In this document: piece by piece, positions 12,131 through 23,866 of the stretch
Layout: every line of letters begins with the position of its first letter
How positions within the stretch are numbered: position 1 is the stretch's first letter
DNA from: Lates calcarifer
Lineage: Eukaryota; Chordata; Actinopteri; Centropomidae
Assembly (NCBI RefSeq): GCF_001640805.2
Contig: NC_066856.1
Coordinates: 16,219,087 to 16,283,086 of the forward strand
Direction: 5' to 3'
Length of the DNA: 64,000 nucleotides
The notes under the pieces: generated by a model
Seen by the model: the letters and a program-made list of their open reading frames with translations, nothing else
What the model was told of the DNA's origin: nothing
Database searches by the model: none
Made by a program: the position numbers and the translations under genes

Positions 12131-12275
12131 TTAAAGGAACAGCTTGACCTTTTCAGGATATGCACTTATTCACTTCTTTGTCCAGAATTTGATGAGAAGA
12201 TTGATACAACTACTACTCATATCTCATGTCTGTAAGGCAAATACAAAGCTATAACAAGGCTAAAATGTAGCAAGT
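12131..12275 (+). repeat. MITE-like family A, left-arm relic
   Basis: It starts with TTAAAGGAACAGCTTGACC and continues through TGATGAGAAGATTGATAC, CATGTCTGTAAGG and AAGCTA. This is the left arm of a widespread percomorph non-autonomous DNA element whose ends are long inverted repeats. Related copies lie at 26711, 32221 and 45661. Only the first 145 bp or so are recognisable. Confidence 0.55.
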
Positions 12276-15200
12276 ATTATTTGGTAAAGCTTGAATTGAT
12301 ATGTATTTGATTAAAGCTCATGTCACTTAACAAGCTCATTATTTCAAATGGACAAGAAACCTGAAGCGGGCACAAGAATAAATTTGTTTGGATTCTTAAT
12401 ACAAGCATAGATCTAAATGATAGTTAGGCTTTATAAAAGGTCTATGATCAATTATCAGCCTGCAAAGGTATAGATTAAGGTTTGAAAATGTGTACATCTG
12501 TTGCATGGTTCAGTCAACTCAAGTCAACTTTTGAGGTGCTTGTAGACTGATTTTTGTCACCTGTAGAGAGCCAGGTTAGCCATTACAATGATTAGTCTTG
12601 TTCAATATTTTGTGCACCATTTAGCATTTGTCATGATACCATATGAATGCATATTACACAACTTATTAGCATTACAAGTTCATTAATATATTTGATTTGA
12701 AATTAACCTCTTTTTCTTTTGCCCAAAATGTGTCATTACACCTTTTTATCTTCAGTGTCTCAGCTGCATGTCTCTGTAACACATTTCCTGAGGCAACAGA
12801 AAAGGCCTCCAATAACCTCAAAAGCATCCCCCCTTGGAGAAATGCATGACATTTTCCTGTCCTCACACACAGCACCACAGACTCACTGATCACCTTATTC
12901 TGTGTACATTAGGTTTCTGTGCAGCAGCTTCATTTAATGAGGGATCCATTCTCAGTATCCAGTTCACATGTGTGTTGCAGCGTGCTATCCCACAGGGACC
13001 ACTGTTGCATGACACTTTTTTTCCCTCTGCCTATCTCCCTTCGGTTTGAAAACACGCTACAGGCGAACAGTTGGCCTTATCAGGATCGCTGAGCAAAACA
13101 CGCATAGTAATCTCTGTTAGGACCCAAATCTTCCACATGGAGAGAAGATACACTGCAAAAAGGCTGCCTCAATTTAAACAGTGATGATAATCTTGAACTC
13201 ACATCAGTCAAATCTCTTCATAAACATAAGGACTACACTTAAAGAAGAGAGGCTTGAAAAGTGCTGTAAACAACTAACAGATTCTTAAAAATTTACTTTA
13301 AGAAAGAAAGAACAGATTTTGTTTTTAGCATATATTGCTTCACTGCAGCAACTGCCCGCTCTGTAAACTAATCACCAATCAATTTCCCCTTTTTTAGCCT
13401 TACATTCCATTGTAATCATATAATCTGATAATATCTATAATGATGTCATCATTCCTGTCTTCTGTTCCTGTACAAAGTGTTACTCTCAACAGTTATCTGT
13501 TGATAACAACTTTGGTAGCTTGAGGTCACAGCAAGTCCATTTTTCTTGTCACAAATGCCCAGACATTCATTCAGAAATAATCCTGTTGTAGAAGATAGAA
13601 AATGTCTCTGTAGTCAGCAAGAATCTCAATGGAAGGAGAGTAGATATTCTTTACACCAAAATAGTTAAAAACATGGTCACAAGCTGAAGCCAGTAACAGT
13701 GTCCAAAGCTGCAGTACCACCACTGACCACTAGGCGATGGTTCCACCTAGGCTTCCCTCTCCCTGGTCAAAATTGGATATTCTGCCTGCAAGATCTAAAC
13801 CCAAATCCCATTTCAGAACCATTCATCGATCATTTCATAGGTGACCAACATAAAATCCATGTTCTATTTGAGCACGTAAGATACATTTCAAACAAATAAG
13901 TATGGCTGTATGAGGGACAAATTAAGGCTTTTATTTTCAAGGAAAAAACAGAAGTGGTGTATTTTTACAGGGGCCCCTGCAGAGCTCAGTGCCCTCCAAA
14001 TACATGCAGACAGACAAAATAAACACAAATGGTGAAAGCATCAATTTCTTTTTTTCTTAAATGCTGCACATGTGATGTCAAATTGTCATCACAAGCCACC
14101 AACTCTTCCTCAACATCTGACATGCATGTATAATTTTTGTGAGTGTATCAAATTTGCATATTTGCTTGAGAAATCTGACCCGCCATTCTGCATCCACTCC
14201 TCTGTAGACTCTTCTTGGGCAGTGTCACTTTGCCTGTGTTATATAATAATAAAATAATTGCCTCATCCAAGTGGAGATGGGTGAGCTCATCCCTATTCAC
14301 TCTCTCCTTCCTCTAGTATCCTGCATCTTTCAAAATGTTGTTATTAGGCGGAGACCGGCAGGAGACGGTGTTGCAGTCTGTCTACAGGCAGTGGAGAGAA
14401 GAAGCAAGAGAAACCCCTGCTAATGTCTTTGACGTCAGTTACTTCAATGATCAGTTATTGTGTTACATACTGTGAGTAATCAGGGCAGTCCTAGGACATA
14501 CATTTCCTGTTGGTCTGTGGTATAAGTGCTAGTTCAACTCCTTTGAGGGACTTCTTCTCAGCCTCACATAGTTTCTTAGGTTGAAAATCTATAGGTGTAT
14601 TTTTCAGAAAAACGAAAAAACACTTTTCTTGATATAATAAAGTCTTCAACCTTTCCTTGCTGTTAGATATTGGCACTTATTTCTGACATCAGTGACACTG
14701 CAGTCTAGCAATCAGAAAAAGTCTGATTCTAAAACTGAATCAAGGAAAAAAAAAAAGAGACTTTAAATGGGTATTTTTCTTTTCAGTGTGCACCCCTCTG
14801 CTCTATGCACTACCCAGACTTTCGCTTCCATTAACTGTCCATCTGTTCAACCTCCACGTTTCTCAGCAGAGTACTTTTGACTAATTTGATATTCATTTAC
14901 TTGCATTATGTCCTGCATTCACTGGAAAATCGCTCCTCCAAACGAGCTCTGAGCGAGAAGAAAGTTTTGTCTGTTGCACACAAACACCATCCTTTGAAGT
15001 TTTACACTAAGAACTAACTGGAATCACTTCTAATCGTCAAATCGCCGCATGTCAATTCCTCCCCTGTCAGACTTGTACTGCAGAAGAACGAGTGAGCATC
15101 CTAATTAGAGGAAGCCTCAGTGTGGTGAAAAGGATTGACTGATGTCAACCACAGTAAACTAACACTCTAATCACTGCTGCTAGGGCCTTGGGGTGGAGCA

Positions 15201-15857
15201 GGAGGTCCTCAGGTTGTTGCTTGCTGCAGGTTACCATGGCGGCATATCAAGCCCATTTGATCATGGCAAATAAGTGGAAGATTGCCATGAGTGTGTCAAA
15301 CATGGATCCTGAATGCACCATTGATTGACAGGTGGTGTCCCCATGCCTACTGTAGCTCTCCTGCTGTTTTTTTTGTCGACTGTTTGAAGCTTTGAAAATC
15401 CTGGCTTTGCTTGTTGAGTTAAACAAACTTCCAGCCATACATATTGAAAGAGAGGTGTGTGCTGACAGCCAGTGCCCTTATTAAAAATATGCCATGCTGG
15501 GAGCAAAGGGAGGTGCAAACCAGGCCCTTGAAAGACTCCCCTCTTTCTCTCCCTGCAGAGAATTTCAATTTCCCTCTCAGGTTGCTCAGCATGCCCGTGT
15601 CCTGCATCCAGCCCTGTGGGTAGAGGTAGTGGGGAAAATTGGCTCTTACTGTTCAGGTTTCAAAGATGGTTTCAGCACCTTCTATGAGGCCGTCTGTCAA
15701 TCACAGTGGTCTTTCTCAAAACAAACCATGCAGCTGCATTGTCCGGGCACTTTCAGAGTTGTTGTTGGTACTTCAGAATCATTCAATCTACTTAGTACAG
15801 GAAACTGTTTACCTGATGTCCCTGGAATTGAAAGCACTCATTGCTTAAAAGTCCTGC
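12276..15857. other. gene desert segment
   Basis: No coding region was recognised. A full cAMP-response-type palindrome TGACGTCA is at 14430-14437, inside a unique moderately GC-rich stretch (about 14335-14460) that could be a regulatory element. Open frames here are short and lack any recognisable domain. Confidence 0.45.

Positions 15858-15902
<45 letters not shown>
15858..15902. repeat. (AAT)n microsatellite
   Basis: About 14 to 15 uninterrupted AAT units. It creates an artificial poly-Asn run in one of the plus-strand open frames. Confidence 0.95.
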
Positions 15903-16320
15903 GTAAAGTCCATCCAAATGGACAGAAAATACTTCTCTGAAAGTTCACAATGAAACAATATGGTGAGCTTTGTTTTTGTTTCATTGCCCATCAGAGAACA
16001 GAGGTAAAGTTCTCAGGTCTTGAGTGCCTCATTGCCAGCATTTGTGTTTTCGATCACACATGCAGACCTGTGAAAACGTGGCCTCCAACCGCAGAACATA
16101 ACATACAGTATAAATTTCTAGGAAACATACTGAGCCTTACTGTATAAGCAGCATTCACAGTCAACACTAAAGTCAAGGGGATGTCCTCTTCAACTGTTGT
16201 AACCATAAATATATCTGCAAAAACCTGTTTGTGCTAAAGAAGTAGACATTGCTTAATGTGGACCAACATCTGTTGTTGTTTCCCTTTGCTGACATCATGT
16301 CATCACCGCCCTCCATTTCA

Positions 16321-16410
16321 GTTCGCACATCACCTCTGTCATTGTGTTTGCACATTTCTTTGCTTGTTTGCACATCATTTCTGTCTTTGCAGTTTGCACA
16401 TCGCCTGTGA
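16321..16410. repeat. degenerate tandem repeat with TTTGCACAT core
   Basis: A TTTGCACAT core (first copy TTCGCACAT) begins at 16322, 16347, 16367 and 16393, so the spacing is 25, 20 and 26 bases. The material between the cores is pyrimidine-rich and loosely alike (CACCTCTGTC, CATTTCTGTC, CGCCTGTGAC). It looks like a small decayed minisatellite. Confidence 0.6.
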
Positions 16411-19400
16411 CATTTACCACAGCTTCCATCAAAGTGAAAACGACAGAAGATGGCAGCTAACATCAACTATTAGGTGAGATATATGACAAGGATGCTTCAA
16501 AATCAAAAATGAGTAGGCAACAACGTAATTTTGACACCTCAGATTTATCTGCTGCTGCATTAATGATGTGGTATTTCCCAGTTTCTTTTAACTCATCCTG
16601 ACAGAGTTGTGTGGATGACCTTGTGGTGCATAAAGCTGTAAGACTGTTCAAAGCAAAAAGGATGGAGAAAAACTAAAAGAAATTTACAATACCTCAGAGT
16701 AGAGATACAAGACCTGCTCCACATATGGTTTCTGCTAACTCAAAATGCTTAAACATCAAAAAGATAAATCCTGGTTATTATAACTTGGAGCTTATTTTCA
16801 TAGTTTTAGAGCCTTCCTGTTGGTAATGATTATTTCAAGTGCTTTATCTAAGGTGGCCCTGAATGGCAAAACACACTGAGATATGTTGAAAACTATGGGT
16901 GCTTACTTCCATATACCATAACTTTTAGTTCATTTATTTATCTTTTTTTTTGGATTGGTTTTGCTTTGTGATAAACAGTGTTTTTGTTGTTGTTGTTGTA
17001 AGCTGCAGCACACAGCACACTGCCCTTGCAGATATATTAAATCTGAGCTGAACTGCACTGAATGAATAGTAACACTGTATTCACAAAGTTAAGTGCTGAC
17101 ATCTTTGAAGGTGGTGACATTGTTCAAAAGGAGTTTGACAAGGAAAGAAACACTACAGGAACTAACAGGAAAAACTATTAGCCAACAACAGTATTACACA
17201 AAGTTTATAGACTGATACACTTGTTCAACTTTGACTTTTTGTACTTTCCACAGCTGTGCACAGACAGTGGGTCTGACTCTGTGCTGTGTTGTGTAGAAGC
17301 TAAGTACCACAATTCCCAGCACTGTCTTTGAGCAGTTTACTGCCAATCACCAGCAACACAGCATTCACAGGATCTCTCCTCTTGCATAAATGTTCTCTGT
17401 GCCTGTGTAACATCATGAACAAAGTCACTAAACGCCCCGCCACTGGCACTGGTCTCAACAGTACACTCTAGCGTTGCAAATATAGCAGCCCTGCACACAC
17501 AGGCCTTGACACTTACTTCCCAAATCAGCAGAGGTAGTGCAGGTTCAAAATGTAAATATACATCAACTTCACACTTGTTTAAAATGATTTGATATCACAT
17601 ATACTGCAAAGCTTAAACATAAACAGGACAAAGGAAATGCACACCTTCCCAGGAAAGGCCTTGATAAAAAGAGGAAATAAATCTCACCGAAGTGCAACAT
17701 AAAATAAGACAACTACTTCCTGTACTTCCTGTTTTAATACAAAACACCTTCCTTTATAGAAAGGTGTCCAATCTTTTCTTGATATTTACTCCCATAAAAA
17801 TATGTTTATGACATATTGACAAAACATAGAAATTACTAGTAAATATAATGCCAGAAATCCAGACTGTACCCTCCAAAATAAAAGTCTCACACAGAAGAGT
17901 TTACAAGGATGATCATTTTATCCCTTAAGGCTTCTAAATACTTTGAAATTAGTCAGACAAGGGAAAATCATTTCTAGGGTTAATACATACTGAATTAAAC
18001 CTATCACAACTAGAAATTGCTGTGATCTAAGGGAAGACAACTCAAAAACCTTACCAACAACTGGTTTACCACTGTTCTCAGATCTTCAGCAGTTATTTGA
18101 GTGAACATGTAGTAAGTAAACATGAAAATAAGACACAAGGTGAAGTAAACCAGGATTATTCTTTAAATGTATTTTGGATAGAGGTGCTTTAACATACTGT
18201 ATTTTGAGAAAGAATACGTTTGACAGTGAAGAGAGAAAATTAATGCATCTGACGTGTGTGTAACATTGATGATTCACTGATCTGAGTTCTGCTCCACTGT
18301 GCCCATGAAAAATTAACCAACACAGGCCGTGTTGATACAGTACCTGTTCAACTCCTCTGAGGTGTACAATACAAGTTCTGAAAACTTTCCATGAATATTT
18401 CAAGATGCTAATTTCAGCATCCCAAAGGATAATTTGAATTTTAAAACCGTGCACTTTTATGAGAGGTGACAGGAAAAGAGATGAAGATTGTAAAATCTAT
18501 TTAAAACAGCATGAACTGAACATGCAGCCAATTGAAGCTCACAATAGTCCCTGTCACCGCTGTTGTCACAACACAGTGCCTCCTCTGCTCAAATTGATTT
18601 TGTCGTTTCCTCATTTGCTGATGCAGCTATGCAGATATTGGTTTGTGTAACACAAGACATTGACTCTGTACAGAAGCAAATAAACAGCCCCTCAAAACTA
18701 ATTCCAATCGCAAAGAGTGACATGTGATTTTCTCAGAGGGTGCCGAATTAAACATCCCACTGTGACTGATACATCATTTACTGCCAGTGTTGTGGTTTAG
18801 CACTTTGCAGGGTGAGATTACAACTCCAGCAATGTTAGTTTTTTTTTCACCCCACTCCTTCTTGCAACTTTCAGATAGTCTGGGGTTTAATCTGACGCTG
18901 TCAGGAGTCATCTTCTCACAGAAAACACATCAAAGAGTCTGGAAGAGTAATCAGTGTTCTCCTAGGTGCACATTATTCAAATGGGCAAACTTGCTTCTCA
19001 TAGTTTGGGTTCTACATCTCGTCAGCTACTGTGGCTGACATGTCGCTGTGAAGCAGGCGGAATAGGAGATGAATTTCTAGTGTCACTCACGGCAGCATCC
19101 AGTGGGAAACTGCAGTGTCTCTGAAAAGGGACTAAAAGATGAGACGCATTGCAGAGATAACTGTGCCTACTTCACATCATGCAATGTTTTGGCAGGAGAG
19201 CACAGACCTCTTCCACAGCCTGCACCATTGGCCCTATTCCCCCAGCTCTGCCTGTGATGTACACAGAGTGGTGTATGAGAGCTTTACATAAATTCATGAG
19301 ACTATTTGGCCCTAATTAAAATCCATAAACAAGCAAGTGCAAGTTCATCTGCAGTTCAGAGCAAATGTCTCATTGATTTCCTGTGTTCTTGCAACAGCTA

Positions 19401-19500
19401 AGGAATTCCGAATTGTGGCCTTTCAGGGTAACTTCAACGGTTTACAAATAATTTTCCCCTCCAGAAATTAATTCTGTAAATGGATCGTTATGTTACTTGT
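16411..19500. other. gene desert segment
   Basis: AT-rich with no recognised gene. A short (GTT)n run sits near 16985-16999. The longest frame (122 codons, minus strand, 18086-18454) has no recognisable motif and no splice context that would make it an exon. The remainder shows nothing I can name. Confidence 0.45.

Positions 19501-19501
<1 letters not shown>

Positions 19502-19532
<31 letters not shown>
19502..19532. repeat. poly-T tract (31 T)
   Basis: An uninterrupted T run of about 31 bases. It may be a decayed retroposon tail or a simple repeat. Confidence 0.9.
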
Positions 19533-19533
<1 letters not shown>

Positions 19534-19628
19534 TATCTTTGTTGTCTGTAAGAAAATATCTCCAGATACTGTTTCTGCATCCACCTGCTTTTTAGCCTTG
19601 CCAGCTGCATTGATCTGTGGATGGTCTG

Positions 19629-19768
19629 GACCACTTGGGTCCAGGCTGAAATATCTCAGCATCTGCACAATGGATCATCAGGGCATTTATACAAACATTC
19701 GTGTTACTCAGAGGATGAATCCTAAAGACTCTGGCTATCCCTTGACTTTCCTCTAGCTGCACAATGAG
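19629..19768 (-). repeat. modular teleost repeat B, partial copy (inverted)
   Basis: Read on the minus strand it contains TTAGGATTCATCCTCTGAG, then a region matching the CATGAATGTC module, then GAGATATTTCAG and GGACCCAAGTGGTCC. It is the same family as the longer plus-strand copy at 23362-23866 and a short piece at 52999-53065. Confidence 0.6.
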
Positions 19769-19865
19769 TTTAAGATGTGTGGTTCAGAGTGAGTCAAAAG
19801 TCTCAACATCTATTAGATTCAGACATTCAGACATTAATTTTCCCCTTAAGATGAAATGCAAAAAC

Positions 19866-19901
19866 TAGAGCTGCAACAATCAGTCCATTAATCAATTAGT
19901 C
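19866..19901 (+). repeat. fragment of ATTAATCGATTA-type repeat
   Basis: AGAGCTGCAACAATCAG followed by CATTAATCAATTAGTC is the terminus of a very common teleost repeat built from inverted GATTAATC motifs. A longer copy is at 37961-38200. Confidence 0.5.
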
Positions 19902-22900
19902 TTTCCCGGAAGGCTTTTATAGTGTTGTACTTGGTTGTGAAAAAAAAGAGAAAGATAAAAAAAAAAACACAAATAGTTGTGTAACAAATTTTAAAAGAGA
20001 GCTAGAGAGAGAAGTTCATTTCTTGGCTCCTTTCACAAGGTGTTTCTGAAACTATTCAATCATCCAACAAGCAGTTCTGACAGAATACATTGGCAGCTTT
20101 AGTTTTATGTATAAAAATGTAAACTTTATACTTTACACAATTCAGACTCTGTGGATTCATATGAATAAATTCTGGTTAATTCTTCTGTTAGGTAAGAGAA
20201 TATACATAAAAGCAACTGACCTGTTTTCATTTCCATCCTCGAAGGTTTTCACTATGTCCTTACTGTCAGACTGCCATAATTTCCTGCCTGGCAGACAGAA
20301 CAGTGCTTGGAGGCCTGGCCTAAAGAAGCAGCTCTGCAGGCCGCAGAGACTCTGACTTCAAAGGGACTCAGTATTAGGAGTGACCAGTAGCTGAATGTTC
20401 CTTTGCATAATTCTCTGGGAAGGCTAAGCATTCGTGTTCCCTGCTTTGTTTATGTTGCAAGGTTGACCTGCAGGCAGTGTGATGTTGTGCGGAATGAGTT
20501 CTTTGCACTAGTTTTCTCAAACATACACTGTGTTCTGCCTCGAGTGATACTCTTAAGGTACTTTGAATGAATTGGATTCTGTCGATGGGAGACACTTCAA
20601 CACCCAAATCATAAAATTATGAACATTTGAAAAATAATTATGCACAGTAAGCTGTCCTGTCTTCATCTGTTGGAGGAAATCTATAATTTTTCAAGTTTAA
20701 AATTGCTTAGGGAAGACCAGTGGGGAATAAAAATAAATGATAAGGGCAGCAGATTCCCTGTTAAGATGTATCTGCAGAGTACTGAGAATGTTGAGATTAA
20801 AACACACTTTGATGAAAAATGGAATTATGAACACAGGCTCGTCCTCACTGAAGGATGCCTCACCAGAAAACAGGGCTGCCTTCCTGAGCCTTGAAGTAAA
20901 TCCACCAGGGATTTTGGGCCCCATGGACAAATATCATTAGATATCACATTATTAGTGCATTGTAAACAAAATATTCTATTAATGATGATGCCTAATGTTC
21001 TAATCATTTTTAGGGCTCTTGTCTCAGTATCATCCTGACCACCAAGTTTCTGTCACTACATCATAAACAGCAAAGTAACTGCTTGGAAGCCACAAGAGTG
21101 TATTGATAAAGTATCTAATTAAATGAATGAGTCAACCAATGATTTGTTTTTTCAAAGCTTTCCCTGCCATGGTTTGGATCCACTCTTTTCTGGCAGCAGA
21201 GCCAGTGCTAATTACAATTTACGTAATAATTTGGAGTGATAATCCAGGCCTTCCATATTTATAATGGCACTCGCTGACAAATGCTGCCTCAAACACATTT
21301 TCAGACAAATGCACAAATGCTCAATTTGCATCAGGTCTGGTTACCGAAAATCTTCTTGGTACATCCTGCTTATTATTGCCAAGCTCTTCACTGGGCGACC
21401 ACTTGTGCCTCATTGGCAGGAAAGATGGCCTTCGGCAAGACATTTAGTCCTGTCAGGAATTTCTGATTTGTTGTGTTTGTAAATGGTGAGTAGAGTCTGC
21501 TCTATTGCCTCTTACAAATGATGACAGATAAAACTCTGTAATCATGCTCAACAGCGTTGATAGTATGATGTATATTGGTATATTTCAAACACAAAGTTGA
21601 GAGCAAAACCACTGTCAAGCACATTTCTTTTAAATAGCTCAGTTTCAAATAAAATATTGAAATTGCAATGTGAATGTGATTAGGTATAAGAGAATAAAGG
21701 TTAGCATATTCAGGACATTTTCCCAGTGTTGGAGTCACAGAGGAATAGTCCTCCAAGTCTTCTAAAATCTTGTTCTTTTGTACAAACAACCCTGCAAGTT
21801 AAACCCCTATCCTCTTTTTGGCATGTCTTTTGTAGCACTTCAAAGTTCTACTGAATACTAAAGCTACATTAGGGGATGGCGCTAGCAGTCTTTTAAACTT
21901 TCATCTCTATCCAGACGTTTTATGTTTTGTTTTGTTTTTGAAATAAACACTGATTTCTAATTGGGTTGTGCATAAAAAAAGCATAGTGGTGTGATTACAT
22001 TTTCTCACCAAACAAACAGTCCCTGGTCCCATTCAAACAGGCAGTGTTGTTGTTAGGTTAATAACAGCCCGTGCTTATCATTTACTTATCATTTTTATGT
22101 AAATTTGGCAGCAGCAGCGAGACAGGCTTTTAAACAGAGCCTGCAACAGACATTTACATGTGTTATAATAGCTCTGTGATTTACACAGACTGCAGGAGGT
22201 GAGTGAATCCAAGCATCCAACAGCCTGTCAGCCTGCTCAAACCCTTGACAGGGAAAAAATCACATCATGGCCTGCTTGGATTGATTAGCTTCAGGCTCCT
22301 GCCTCTTGATTGGCAGCTTCAATTCTGCACCACTCAGTAGGGTAGCATAGTATCGCATGTCAAAGTGCTCCACTGATTGAGCTCTGTGGACCACAGTGAG
22401 GCCAGGGAAAAGTTGGACAAAATTTTAAAATGCATGTGGCCAAGTTGGGATATTGCCATGAACACATCCATATCATCAGGACTGCAGCTACGGTTGAGGA
22501 CATTGAGGTCAGTCCTGTATATTCCTGTTTCAGCTACCTTGTAGGATTTTACGTTCTGCAGTTTAAAAAAGTTCCAGATATGATTCCAACAACATATGGT
22601 AATAAATAAATAAATAAAATTTAAAACATGAAGTATTCAATATTTTTCCACCTGAATTTAATTGCTGTAAGTGTGCAGAGGAAAACATCATTTAGGCTTT
22701 TATGTTGGGAAATCATTCATTTATCTATATTATTTCCTGATAATCTCTTGGACGTTTCCCACAAAAAACTATGTTATCTGTTTTTACTTGTAGGTAAAAC
22801 AGAGACACAGTGTGTTTAGTTGTGCTGAGTTTATCATGGATTTCCAGAGGAAACCTGCAGAGACGATGAACAGGTAACTGATTAAAATTTCAGGGATGCT

Positions 22901-23361
22901 GCAGCGACTTCAACATCTGTCTTTAATATTCCAGCTCTGCATCTGTTAAGGTTATATATTTCAGACATAATAGTGACTGAACAGGCTGAAACGTTTGTGA
23001 GACATGCTATTGCAAATAAAGGAGACAACATTAAATGTGTACATGCCAACATTTAATGTACTTTTGCAGTGTGATATGCAAAGGAAGTGCTCTAATATGG
23101 CTGCAATGAAATGCTGAACATTACAGGCAATTAAAATTTTTTGCATCACTGCACTTTGTCATATGAAAACGTCATACAGGTAAATTGATGCTTTTCATGC
23201 CTTAACCGCGTCTGAAGCATTATGCCACCCTGCATGGTGAGAGTTTCAAAAACTCTCTGGTTAATTAAATTTGATTTTGAAATCCACAGAATAAACTAGA
23301 GAATTCATGAGTCTCAAGTCATAAACAAGATCACATTTCTTAGATACTGAAAGATTGACAG
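19902..23361. other. gene desert segment
   Basis: No gene was recognised. About 22060-22330 is a unique stretch with repeated TTATCATTT motifs, TTTACATG, and TTGATTAGCTTC/TTGATTGGCAGC cores that looks like a conserved non-coding element candidate. A short (AAAT)n run is at about 22602-22622. Confidence 0.45.
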
Positions 23362-23866
23362 GGTTGAGATAGGCTGACATGCTTGCCATGTATTACGTTT
23401 ACCATGTTAGTTTAGCATGTTAACACTAAGTGCTGCTGAGGCTGATGATAGATGTCAATATTTTTGTGAGTATTTATATTATATTTGCAGACAAAAAAAC
23501 CACGCTCAGCAGCAGAGAAAACTCACAAATAGCTCATTTACTCATACTGGACAAATTCAAATTTGACCTGATGATATAGCTGGATGACAACTTATCATAA
23601 TTTATCACAAAGGGAACATGAATATCTCTCCAAATTCCATGGAAATATCCATTAGATGTCAAGACATTTCACTCAAAACCACAAATGTCAACCCTCATCT
23701 GCAAGAGGAAAAGCCAGGGAATCACCAAAGGATTTATTTTTTATGAGAACCATGAATGTCAATGTAGAAATTTCTGTGCCCATGTATCTGATAGTTCTTG
23801 AGATATTTCAGTCTTGACCAAAGTGGCGAACAGGCTGACACTGCCTCACTGCTGTTGTGGCTAAAA
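23362..23866 (+). repeat. modular teleost repeat B, long copy
   Basis: This is the best copy of the family. It begins GGCTGACATGCTTGCC and TTTAGCATGTTAACAC, then AATTTGACCTGATGATA. Two related modules of roughly 130 bp follow, each with a GAACATGAAT or GAACCATGAATGTC core and a GTC-AAGACATTTCA or GAGATATTTCAGTCTTG end. It closes with GACCAAAGTGGCGAACAGG. I recognise it as a common percomorph interspersed repeat of unknown superfamily. Confidence 0.65.

Noticed and set aside
15494..15940. 148-codon frame with a poly-Asn stretch
   Set aside because: The Asn run is the (AAT)n microsatellite; the rest has no recognisable domain.
18086..18454. 122-codon minus-strand frame as a gene
   Set aside because: No recognisable motif, AT-rich composition like the flanks, and no supporting splice or promoter signals.
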